From the NCBI RefSeq assembly GCF_026151205.1, contig NC_087074.1, positions 10,325,226 through 10,389,225 of the forward strand: 64,000 nucleotides of DNA, given 5' to 3'. The stretch comes from Bolinopsis microptera. Taxonomy: Eukaryota > Ctenophora > Tentaculata > Lobata > Bolinopsidae. The notes under the pieces were generated by a model. The model saw nothing but the letters and a program-made list of their open reading frames with translations, ran no database searches and was not told the origin of the DNA. Of the stretch, positions 53,326 through 63,249 are shown piece after piece (positions within the stretch are counted from its first letter, which is position 1; each line of letters starts with the position of its first letter). The position numbers were made by a program, and so were the translations under genes.

Positions 53326-54398
53326 ACTGGCACATCCACACAAACAGTAGGATTTGTCTTCCCAGTTCCATTTGGAATGTTGGGCAGCTAAATTGGATTC
53401 CTGGTTCGTTTTGATTTCATGAGGGAATTCATGTCGTCTTTTTTGGGCAAGGGATCCTAGAAGATCGAAATTATAAAACTTGTCTTGTTATACACATTTG
53501 ACAGTGCATCAACATTAAAACATTAATGTTTAATTCTTAAATATTCTTCAAAATTAAAAAATAATCCGTTCTTCATACTGATTATAATTTGTAATGAAAG
53601 CAATGTGTTTATTCAGAAGTTCAGATGAAACGACGGTGTTTGCCCAAAAACAACTTAACATGCCGCAAATTGATTTCATAGATTACTTAATGTTCATGTT
53701 AATCGGAGACAAAATTGCTCGTCAAAGAAACAAAGTAAAATGTTTGAACCCGGTGTGGAGGCAGCGTTTATGAGTTCATAAAAACTCCCACTGCAGGGGA
53801 GGCGGTCACCAAGACACTGAACAAAACAGTTCGGTGGACGTTGGCAGAACAGCAAAGTACCATTGCGCACTTGCAAAATGTGTACTATTGAGCTTCGACT
53901 CGATAATTACCAATTAAGGCATCCGGCGTTTTGTAATTGAAGCTGTTATATCCCTGAACCTCTGATGCATAACAATAAAGGTAGCTTATTAATAAAAATG
54001 AGTGTCCTTTTCTTTCATTTTTGATAAAATTCATGATTTGATTTTAAAAACTGAATGAGATACTTGTAGAACAACTTGCTGCTGCAGGATTATTCTATGT
54101 TCGTTGAGATATCCCATATCATATTAAGAAATATTCGCAGCAAATATTTCATCCAGATAATTCAGGTTATACTATAAATATAAATTAAAAACGAAGGCGG
54201 GTGCAAAAAAATTCACAAAAGCAGCAAAAGATTAGCACAACCTGGTGCACAACATCCACCTCACAGTAGGCACAGACGCAAAATAAATTAAACCAATTAA
54301 GGTAAATAATTCAAATAATTGGAGCAATTCAGCTACTACATTAACTTGGGGGTGCAGTAATCATATTTACCAGCGAGTTTGCGTATAATTTGATTAGC
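53326..54398. other. Gene-free stretch, possible relic frames
   Basis: No gene could be supported. A minus-strand cysteine-containing frame at 53694-53876 and a second one around 53330-53460 read as protein-like fragments but have no recognisable domain and no consistent splice borders, so they may be remains of a mobile element. The 5' exon of the CCP/VWD gene must lie upstream of 50697, but I could not find it here. Confidence 0.35.
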
Positions 54399-56228
54399 AG
54401 CCGCACCGTCTCTCTTCATCAGAGTGGCAATATTTAGGGACTACCAAATAATAAGGAGCTGCACCGTCTCTCTTCATCAGAGTGGCAATATTTAGGGACT
54501 ACCAAATAATAAGGAGCTGCACCGTCTCTCTTTATCAGAGTGGCAATATTTAGGGACTACCAAATAATAAGGAGCTGCACCGTCTCTCTTTATCAGAGTG
54601 GCAATATTTAGGGACTATCAAATAATAAGGAGCTGCACCGTCTCTCTTCATCAGAATGGCAATATTTAGGGACTACCAAATAATAAAGAGCTGCACCGTC
54701 TCTCTTCATCAGAGTGGCAATATTTAGGGACTACCAAATAATAAGGAGCTGCACCGTCTCTCTTCATCAGAATGGCAATATTTAGGGACTACCAAATAAT
54801 AAGGAGCTGCACCGTCTCTCTTCATCAGAGTGGCAATATTTAGGGACTACCAAATAATAAGGAGCTGCACCGTCTCTCTTTATCAGAGTGGCAATATTTA
54901 GGGACTACCAAATAATAAGGAGCTGCACCGTCTCTCTTTATCAGAGTGGCAATATTTAGGGACTACCAAATAATAAGGAGCTGCACCGTCTCTCTTTATC
55001 AGAGTGGCAATATTTAGGGACTACCAAATAATAAGGAGCTGCACCGTCTCTCTTCATCAGAGTGGCAATATTTAGGGACTACCAAATAATAAGGAGCTGC
55101 ACCGTCTCTCTTTATCAGAGTGGAAATATTTAGGGACTACCAAATAATAAGGAGCTGCACCGTCTCTCTTTATCAGAGTGGCAATATTTAGGGACTACCA
55201 AATAATAAGGAGCTGCACCGTCTCTCTTTATCAGAGTGGCAATATTTAGGGACTACCAAATAATAAGGAGCTGCACCGTCTCTCTTTATCAGAGTGGCAA
55301 TATTTAGGGACTACCAAATAATAAGGAGCTGCACCGTCTCTTTTTATCAGAGTGGCAATATTTAGGGACTACCAAATAATAAGGAGCTGCACCGTCTCTC
55401 TTCATCAGAGTGGCAATATTTAGGGACTACCAAATAATAAGGAGCTGCACCGTCTCTCTTTATCAGAGTGGCAATATTTAGGGACTACCAAATAATAAGG
55501 AGCTGCACCGTCTCTCTTCATCAGAGTGGCAATATTTAGGGACTACCAAATAATAAGGAGCTGCACCGTCTCTCTTTATCAGAGTGGCAATATTTAGGGA
55601 CTACCAAATAATAAGGAGCTGCACCGTCTCTCTTTATCAGAGTGGCAATATTTAGGGACTACCAAATAATAAGGAGCTGCACCGTCTCTCTTCATCAGAG
55701 TGGCAATATTTAGGGACTACCAAATAATAAGGAGCTGCACCGTCTCTCTTTATCAGAGTGGAAATATTTAGGGACTACCAAATAATAAGGAGCTGCACCG
55801 TCTCTCTTTATCAGAGTGGCAATATTTAGGGACTACCAAATAATAAGGAGCTGCACCGTCTCTCTTTATCAGAGTGGCAATATTTAGGGACTACCAAATA
55901 ATAAGGAGCTGCACCGTCTCTCTTCATCAGAGTGGCAATATTTAGGGACTACCAAATAATAAGGAGCTGCACCGTCTCTCTTCATCAGAGTGGCAATATT
56001 TAGGGACTACCAAATAATAAGGAGCTGTACCGTCTCTCTTCATCAGAGTGGCAATATTTAGGGACTACCAAATAATAAGGAGCTGCACCGTCTCTCTTTA
56101 TCAGAGTGGCAATATTTAGGGACTACCAAATAATAAGGAGCTGCACCGTCTCTCTTTATCAGAGTGGCAATATTTAGGGACTACCAAATAATAAGGAGCA
56201 TTTTAGGGACTACCAAATAATAAGGAGC
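54399..56228. repeat. 58-bp minisatellite, about 31 copies
   Basis: Tandem units of 58 bp containing GCACCGTCTCTCTTCATCAG, TGGCAATATTTAGGGACTAC and CAAATAATAAGGAGCT. Units differ mainly by a C/T change (CTTCATC or CTTTATC). Rarer variants (GGAAATATT, AGAATGG, GCTGTACC) mark individual units. The array ends in two partial copies. It encodes nothing and, having no distinct spacers, is not a CRISPR array. Confidence 0.97.
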
Positions 56229-56959
56229 AAACGTTTACGGAGGCATAAGGATAAGTGCTATTTCAGCTAGTGAGTTATGTCCAATCTAAGGATAAGACTG
56301 GATCTGGTTAAGTCAATTTAGGGACTACCAAATGATTTCCACCGATATTTTGACGAGCTGAACATTCTGTACCGTTTGAACATCCTCGATTTGCTTAAAT
56401 CTCAAAAATGGTGAGCTGCAGGAGGTCAGATTTCCGAGTTATAGAAACCTTAAGACTGTTCCGGTCGGCGGATGGTAGTTCGAATGTATGGGGATTTTGT
56501 AATTTTCCAAATTTCCTTGTTCCTACCACTACCAGTAGTAGTACCACTTAAATATGTCTCCTAGAGTATCCCTAATTACGTTAACCCCAACAGCAGCATC
56601 TGGAAACCTTAGCGTACGACGGCTTGGTCATATAACCAGTAGCAAATTTATTTCAATGTAAAGTTTATCTCCTACAATTGATAAGCAATCATAACAAAAG
56701 ATGAGCAGGTTTGCTTATAAAACTCCTCTATAGCGTGTGATCGGCCGAGCGTCACGTGACAGGGAAGATAGTACCTCGATTGGTCAGTGTTTACTGTTAT
56801 GTTAACTGTTATAGCTTTTGTCTCGAGCTGCAGGATTGGCCACCGTATTGTGTAGCTTCTTAAATCATTTAGTTATATCTTGTGTACTAGACTATTATAT
56901 AATTTTTGTCGCATAGTAGCGGGGTAGTAAATAGTGTGTTTCATTTCGTTTCGTTTCAT
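56229..56959. other. Gene-free stretch upstream of glycosyltransferase A leader
   Basis: No gene or complete element is seen. The first bases contain remnants of the 58-bp repeat (TTTAGGGACTACCAAAT near 56318-56332). Short TTTCGTTTCG repeats near 56943-56955 precede the block conserved between the two glycosyltransferase genes. Confidence 0.4.
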
Positions 56960-57086
56960 ATTTCATGCAGCAACGCATACAACATGGAATACTGGGAGTA
57001 GTGTACTGGCTTCAAGATTTGCACTACAAACATGTCCACCACATTGAGTTTTTATCACAGCTCATTATTCCCCAGAGCTTTTATTG
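56960..57086 (+). promoter_or_regulatory. Conserved leader or promoter block of glycosyltransferase A
   Basis: About 125 bp from TTTCATGCAGCAACGCATAC to CCCAGAGCTTTTATT are conserved in front of glycosyltransferase B (60740-60868), although the intervening DNA differs. In gene A the block is followed at once by GGTGAGTTAG, a good 5' splice donor, and the coding exon starts after a TTTTTAG acceptor 1.08 kb later, so it may be a non-coding first exon. The corresponding donor is not obvious in gene B. Confidence 0.55.
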
Positions 57087-58168
57087 GTGAGTTAGTGGTA
57101 CTGGTAAGATCCACTAAAAATTTTTCATTTTTTTTGCAAACTGATCATTATATTGCCCGTTCGTGTTAGTTTTATTTGTCATGATTATTAAGTTCTGGAC
57201 AGTTATCTAAATTATAAATTTTGTGAATCACGGCCTCAAAGGTGGTCTCTTGATTATTCGCGGTTTTAAAATTGTGTACTGATCAAATAAATGAAGACAA
57301 CGAAGATCATGCAGTCATAAAAGGTGATCCTGTATGTAAGAAAACCTCCGACCGACCTCCGACCGGCGTTCACCTACCGCCGACCGGCGCCCGACCGACC
57401 TCCGACCGACCTCCGACCGACCAGCCTTGTCTGTTCTATGACCTAAGAAATTATAGAAACCCCCTATTTAATTTTTCTTCATCATCTAGCTCTGTACAGT
57501 AAAAAGTATGGATTTTATTTGACAATGACGATATATATATATCTGTGCCATTTTACTGACACCACGGCATCAACTTTAACGCGACTTTCCGCAAAAACCG
57601 TAAAAGATATACAACTGAAACTTTTTTGACTGGGTCAAATGCTTTTATGCTTTTCAAATCAGCATGAAAAAATAAAAAATTGGCCAAGGAATAGGAGTTT
57701 TAGAGCCCAAAATGTGGATCCCCAAGTGGTGTCAAAAACGCGAATTAAATAGGTAATAATTATTTTAGTCTCTTGAGTCTTGACACCATTTTAGGATTAT
57801 ACGGGTTCCTGCTAGTAATTATAAAGCATGGCAACGCGCGTAGCTAAACTGTGCTAAAAAATCTAGGAACGCTATAACGGGCGCATTTTCATTTTCTGCA
57901 ACCTTGCTAAAACTTGCAAGTTTTCAATTCCATTTGCAAGCTAAAATTGGTCAGAACGAAGGGTCTGTTTTTTAGTAAATTTCCAGTGTTGCCGGAGAGA
58001 TTTCGTCCGGTTTATTAATATAATATAGATAAGGGGAAGTTATTGAATCTGTCCTCCTTTTCAGCTATTGTCTTAACGCATGGTTACTGTAAAGGTTGTC
58101 ATCTATTAAAGTTTGTAAATTTTAGCCTTCGTTTTTACTTCTATCGTGTTTTTACTCGATATTTTTAG
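57087..58168. repeat. Probable 5' UTR intron of glycosyltransferase A, enlarged by repeats
   Basis: Contains short CCGACCGACCTCCGACCG repeats (57344-57424) and the inverted second copy of the dispersed repeat (about 57530-57817, matching 36214-36492). In gene B only about 64 bp separate the conserved block from the start codon, so the extra kilobase here looks like later insertion. The stretch ends in TATTTTTAG directly before the ATG. Confidence 0.55.
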
Positions 58169-59752
58169 ATGAAGGCTTTGACAAGACAGTTGAGGACACG
58201 ATTCAGCTTCAAATTCGTTTCTCTTCTTCTCGTTTGGATCATTATAATCTTCATTACCCTGCATAACTTCGCAACAAAAACAGAGATTCGGTTCCAAACC
58301 ACCAATTATCATTTTTATAAACACCGGATACGGCTGTGGAACGAGGGTCGGTGTATTGATTCACCAGATGGTAAAAGATTGGAAGTGTACTTTTGTGACC
58401 CTGATGTGGAGCAAACTTTTAGCCTGGATAGTGACCACAAGTTGATCTATGAGAGAACTGGTGGGTGTGTTGGTTATTCTAAATCTGAAGAGGGATCTAT
58501 CACGAATGAATCTCTTCATCTGCAAGAATGTGACGCCAGCGAGGGTGTTGGTTACTTTGATTTAATCAATGGTTCCTATATAAGGCTCAGGTCATCACAG
58601 AACTCACACTTAGAATCAGCACCACACTTCATTACCCCTTTATTTAAAATTGATCCACAATTGTTAAAATATCAGAAAGTCTGCATCAACGGTACTGTGG
58701 GTCTTACTAAATTTTACAACGATAGATCTCGAGTTATCCTATCAGAGGAATCATTTTTCCAAGAGGACAGGAAAATATTGAAAAACGCAGTGATACCACC
58801 CAGCGAAGATTTCTGTGACTTCAAAGCCTGTGGGTTCAACAGACGAATATCTCCGATAGAGAAACTACCAACGGATCAAGTACAAAGGTGTACAAAACCT
58901 TGGGAATGCGTAACTCTGGTAGTAAAAACTGCCCGTAGGCCCCATTTAGTTGCTCGTTTAGCTCAGTCAGTCAGGGATAGTTATGGATATGACTTGCCGA
59001 TAGCTTGCTACGACGACGGGCCAGATGATTACCCTCAAGATATTAGAGATCGGTTAGCTCAGTATCCGTTACTGACGTACGTTGTCAGTGACGATGAGGA
59101 TTTGGGAATAGCAGAGGGGAGAAACAAAGCCCTCAAAATGGTTGAAACAAAATACTTCTTCATTTTAGATGACGACGTGATGTTTATGAACACAACAGAC
59201 ATGCAAACTATGATTGACATTTTGGACACGACTGATGCCACACTTGTTGGTGGTCAGCTACTTGGAAGGGCAAATTTTGCAGCTTTACTGAAGTTTGGAT
59301 ATTTCGGTGGAACCCTCAGAAGATTGGGATACTTCCCTGGAACTTGTAAGAAACTTAACCAAACTGTTCCGAACTACCCGCGGTGCTTCAGATGCGAACT
59401 TAATTCAAATATTTGGATGGCAAGGACTGAGCCAATTCTACAAATCGGGGGATGGGATCCTGAGCTGAAGGTTTTTGAGCACAAGGATGTTTTTATTAAA
59501 ATGAAAGCAGCAGGTTACAAATTAGTTACCTGTAAGGGAATATTTCTTAGGCACGATAAACCTAGCAAAGGCAGTCCAGAGCAGGGTGAGGGCTACGATG
59601 AAAAGAGACATAGAGGCTTGGGTAGGTTTGTGAAGCTCATCTCAGGGAGGTACAATGTTCACGATTTTTTCAGTTACCATGATGCAGATGTTGACGAGGA
59701 TGGCGATCCAGTGTTAGTTAATGGACCACCGAACATGTATACAGGGTGCTGA
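58169..59752 (+). CDS. Glycosyltransferase A: type II membrane protein with ricin-like lectin and B4GALNT-like catalytic domains
   Basis: A single open frame of 527 residues. A short cytoplasmic N-terminus is followed by a membrane anchor (about 15-32), then a ricin-B-like beta-trefoil segment (about 53-140; RLWNEGRCIDSPDG, FCDPDVEQTFSL, GGCVGYS, HLQECDAS) and the catalytic domain (about 245-510). The catalytic part starts TLVVKTARRP, has the nucleotide-sugar metal motif LDDDVMF at about 333-339, and has the NIWMARTEPI...GGWDPEL...EHKDVF pattern that resembles GT12 beta-1,4-GalNAc transferases (B4GALNT), within the GT2-like fold. Expected role: Golgi transfer of GalNAc, or a related sugar, to glycoconjugates. 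Donor and acceptor are unproven. The ATG directly follows a TTTTTAG acceptor-like site. Several N-glycosylation sequons occur (NES, NGS, NGT, NTT, NQT). It is paralogous to the truncated gene that follows. Confidence 0.85.
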   Translation: MKALTRQLRTRFSFKFVSLLLVWIIIIFITLHNFATKTEIRFQTTNYHFYKHRIRLWNEGRCIDSPDGKRLEVYFCDPDVEQTFSLDSDHKLIYERTGGCVGYSKSEEGSITNESLHLQECDASEGVGYFDLINGSYIRLRSSQNSHLESAPHFITPLFKIDPQLLKYQKVCINGTVGLTKFYNDRSRVILSEESFFQEDRKILKNAVIPPSEDFCDFKACGFNRRISPIEKLPTDQVQRCTKPWECVTLVVKTARRPHLVARLAQSVRDSYGYDLPIACYDDGPDDYPQDIRDRLAQYPLLTYVVSDDEDLGIAEGRNKALKMVETKYFFILDDDVMFMNTTDMQTMIDILDTTDATLVGGQLLGRANFAALLKFGYFGGTLRRLGYFPGTCKKLNQTVPNYPRCFRCELNSNIWMARTEPILQIGGWDPELKVFEHKDVFIKMKAAGYKLVTCKGIFLRHDKPSKGSPEQGEGYDEKRHRGLGRFVKLISGRYNVHDFFSYHDADVDEDGDPVLVNGPPNMYTGC

Positions 59753-60739
59753 ATGTGATGCGTTTGAAAACTATTTTTGTTTTTACACGTTTAATATTTA
59801 TAGTTTGTATTGTTGATTGACATACGTGACATAAACTATTAATTGAATTATGTTTAGGTATATCTGTAGGAATGGCGAGAGATATTAATATATGTCCACC
59901 TATGCTGTTTCTCAAGCAACATAACTGCATAATGATTCATCTGGTGGGTCAGCATGGTCTATTTTATTCTTAAACTACAGAATGAACTAGTATACTCTTA
60001 AACTGTGCGTGAAGGGAAAACAAAAATATGATTTTACTTTTCATGCATGATGTTGAATCAAACAATTTAAAATATAAATGAAATAAAAGAATGTCCAGTC
60101 TACGAAGAGATCAGACAAAGAAACAGCACCAAACTTCACAACCTGCTCAAAAATAGTCAATTCAGTAAATTATTTGAGGAAACTACATTCTTGAGATTAG
60201 AAATTTTGTTTATAATTTATTTCGTGAAAGATTTCCTAAAAGTAAGCTGTGACTGAGTATCCATGATAATCCTTGCACATTTTGAAACCAATTCTTTATT
60301 TGTGATATGTTTTTTGTTTGGTTGGATAATTTTCATTTAATTGATCTGGATCTGACACATGTAAATTTGTACTCATCTTTCTAATTTCTAATTAATATAA
60401 CCCTAGAGGAATGAATTTATGACTTGTGTGCAACTCTATGTTGAGATGAAATAATATTTAACAATTTGAACTATAAATTTGGACGACATCTCAAGGTTTA
60501 TATAGTAGGCTATTATAGTGGTTTAACTTTAACAAAAAATAAGTCTACTACAAATAAAAAAGAAAAAAAAGAAAAACAGTTATATTTAAAAATTCTGAGT
60601 TGTTACGTTAAGTATGAATGCAATTATAAATAAAATTTGTAGATACCCTAACGGGTTTGATGAGAGACTAGCTATAAACCTATAAAGTGACAATCTTCTT
60701 AAAAAAAATAGAATTACATGAGTACATTCTTTTTCTAAA
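59753..60739. other. Spacer between glycosyltransferases A and B
   Basis: AT-rich 3' flank of gene A and intergenic DNA. AATAAA-type signals occur near 60081, but I cannot assign one with certainty. No gene is seen. Confidence 0.4.
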
Positions 60740-60868
60740 CATATTTCATGCGGCAACGCATATAAAACATGGAATACTGAAAGTAGTGTACTGACTACAA
60801 ATATTGCACTACAAACATTTCCACCACATTGAGGTTTATCACAGCTCATTATTCTCCAGAGCTTTCAT
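60740..60868 (+). promoter_or_regulatory. Conserved leader or promoter block of glycosyltransferase B
   Basis: Counterpart of the block at 56960-57086 (TTTCATGCGGCAACGCATA ... CTCCAGAGCTTTCATT). It lies about 64 bp before the start codon of gene B, and the ATG directly follows ATATTTCTAG, again acceptor-like. Conservation through a non-coding block shows that the duplication that made genes A and B included upstream sequence. Confidence 0.55.
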
Positions 60869-60932
60869 TACAGAACTCGTACTCAGGAATCATCGTTTTT
60901 GCGTTTTTCATGTTGTTACTTAATATTTCTAG

Positions 60933-62156
60933 ATGAGAGCTTTGGGAACACAATTCAGCACTACTGGGAATATCAAAATAGTTTCCCTAATACTCTTAGG
61001 GTTCAGATTAATATTTATAGTCCTGCATAACTTCGCAATAACAGCAGAGATCCGGTCCCGAACCACCAATTATCGGTTCTATAAACACCGGATACGGCTG
61101 TGGAACGAGGGTCGGTGTATTGATTCACCAGATGGTAAAAGATTGGAAGTGTACTTCTGCGACCCTGATGTGGAGCAAGCTTTTAGTCTGGATAGTGACC
61201 ACAAGTTGATCTATGAGAGAACTGGTGGGTGTGTTGGTTATTCTAAATCTAAAGAGGGATCTATCACGAATCAGTCTCTCCATCTGCAAGAATGTGACGC
61301 CAGCGAGGGTGTTGGTTACTTCGATGTAATCAATGGTTCCTATATCATGGTCAGGCCATTACAAAACTCACACTTAGAATCAGCACCACACTTCATCACC
61401 CCTTTATTTGATGTTGATCAAAAACTGTGGAAACTGAAATATCGGAAAGTCTGCATCAACAGTACTGTGGGTCTTACTAACTTTTACAACAATAGATCTC
61501 GAGTTATCCTATCAGAGGAATCGCTTTTTCAAGAGGACAGGAAAATATTGAAAAACGCAGTGATACCACCCAGTAACGATTCTTGTGACTTCAAAGCCTG
61601 TGGTTTCAACAGACGAATATCTCCGATAGAGGAACTGCCAACGGATCAAGTACAAAAGTGTACAAAACCTTGGGAATGTGTAACTCTGGTAGTAAAAACT
61701 GCCCGTAGACCCCATTTAGTCGCTCGTTTAGCTCAGTCAGTCAGGGATAGTTATGGATATGACTTGCCGATAGCTTGCTACGACGACGGGCCAGATGATT
61801 ACCCTCGAGATATTAGAGATCGGTTAGCTCAGTATCCGTTACTGACGTACGTTGTCAGTGACGATGAGGATTTGGGAATAGCAGAGGGGAGAAACCAAGC
61901 CCTCAAAATGGTTGATACAAAATATTTCTTCCTTTTAGACGACGACATGGTGTTTATGAACACAACAGATATGCAAACTATGATCGATATTTTGGACACG
62001 ACTGATGCCACACTTGTTGGTGGTCAGTTATATCATTCTAAAAATTGGGCAGCTTTACTGAAGTTTGGATATTTCGGTGGAACCCTCAGAAGATTGGGAT
62101 ACTTCCCTGGTACTTGTTCGAAACTTAACCAAACTGTTCCAAACTTCCCGCTGTAA
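60933..62156 (+). pseudogene. Glycosyltransferase B, truncated by an LTR insertion
   Basis: Paralogue of gene A, closely similar over its whole length at DNA level: membrane anchor, ricin-like domain, TLVVKTARRP and LDDDMVF are all present. The frame ends after TVPNFPL, at the point where gene A continues PRCFRCELNSN. From 62152 the DNA is unrelated, starts TGTAAG, and contributes the TAA stop. The missing part (about 130 residues in gene A) contains the MARTEP...WDPEL...EHKD portion of the catalytic domain, so the 407-residue product is very likely inactive as a transferase, though a membrane-bound lectin fragment could still be made. The remaining 3' part of the gene should lie beyond the retrotransposon, outside the window. 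Confidence 0.85.
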
Positions 62157-63249
62157 GAAACCCCGATTGGTAGATAAGATGCCAGTATGTTACAGTAATC
62201 ACGCCGAATGCTCGTGGTATTTCGCTGTGTACAGTGTCCATCGGAGACGTAATCATTAGACGTGGTCTTAAACTTCTACCCCGTTCCAGTATCTTCTAGA
62301 ACAAGTTTTCCCGCTCTGACCGTTGGCGATGTCCAGCTACCTTATCTACTCAACGTACCAATTCCCATGGAACAGAGCTCCGATCGCCCCACGATGATAG
62401 TCCGCCCCTAATTAACTGGAAATCGGAGACGGGGTCAAGGGAACTTGGCATTGGACCCGGGGTCAGACGCGCCGAGACGCAGAGATTCAGATGACTTCTA
62501 TTACAGGCATTTACGTGACGCAGCTCAGCCCTCGCAGAGATCAGCCCCCACGGATCCTGGATCTAGAGGACCACGCCGCTATCGCAGATCTCAGGATGCC
62601 GACTAGGAGAACTCATACCTCGGATTAGCTCTCAGCAGTTGCAGAAGGACCTCGCTACTTCAGATGCCGGCCCGTCCGGAGACTTCTCTCCTGCTAACGC
62701 TACTTTCCTATCGACGACTGGGTGAGTACTCCTAGAGTGGCCTTAGACTATAACGTGTTAAATTATTCTATCGCTAACTATGTATGTATCCAATGATTAG
62801 TTTATTTACCTTGATGTCAGAAGCTCGATTCTGGCCCCTTAAATAAGCGTACTTCACTAGACTTAAAACATACAAGTATGTGACCTAAGAGTCACTAGCA
62901 CAGGAACAGTCCTGTGCTATAATTATCATTGACAGTGTTAAGACTGGGAGTCCTCGCGGTTCCCAGCATATAATCGTGGTGCAGGTGGTAATGCACCAGT
63001 CCATTGAGGTTGGGTGTCACTATATTAGTGGAACTGTACGATCCCTGACCCTGGTGAGACCTGAAGGAGGATATGATCGAGGTAAGTGATAGCCCGCATC
63101 TCCTGGCTAACCAGGCACAATCATATTTCGAGAGCAGTAGGTACGCTCTCGTGGAGCCTATAATAAGTATCCTGACCTAGGTTTTATTAGTGTGTTTCGG
63201 TCCACCCTTTTGTAGATATTATCGTTTCAACTGAGCGTTGTGTCTTACA
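62152..63249 (+). mobile_element. Probable LTR of a retrotransposon (1,098 bp)
   Basis: The segment opens TGTAAG and closes CTTACA, a perfect 6-bp terminal inverted repeat of the canonical TG...CA type. It is markedly more GC-rich than its surroundings in its first half. It begins exactly where similarity to glycosyltransferase A stops. Two bases after its end comes TGGAAGCCGC (63252), in the position and form of a tRNA primer binding site. A good splice donor, GGGTGAGTACT, lies near 62719. Only one LTR is in the window, so the assignment cannot be confirmed by a partner copy. Confidence 0.6.

Noticed and set aside
53694-53876. Cysteine-containing minus-strand frame as a possible upstream exon of the CCP/VWD gene
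   Set aside because: The cysteine spacing fits none of the domains in the gene, and no signal peptide or matching donor phase was found.
54399-56228. CRISPR-like array
   Set aside because: The 58-bp units are head-to-tail without unique spacers, and the genome is animal. It is a minisatellite.
61512-62011. Minus-strand frames within glycosyltransferase B (also 59059-59241 in A)
   Set aside because: They mirror the coding strand of the conserved catalytic domain in both paralogues and have no independent support.
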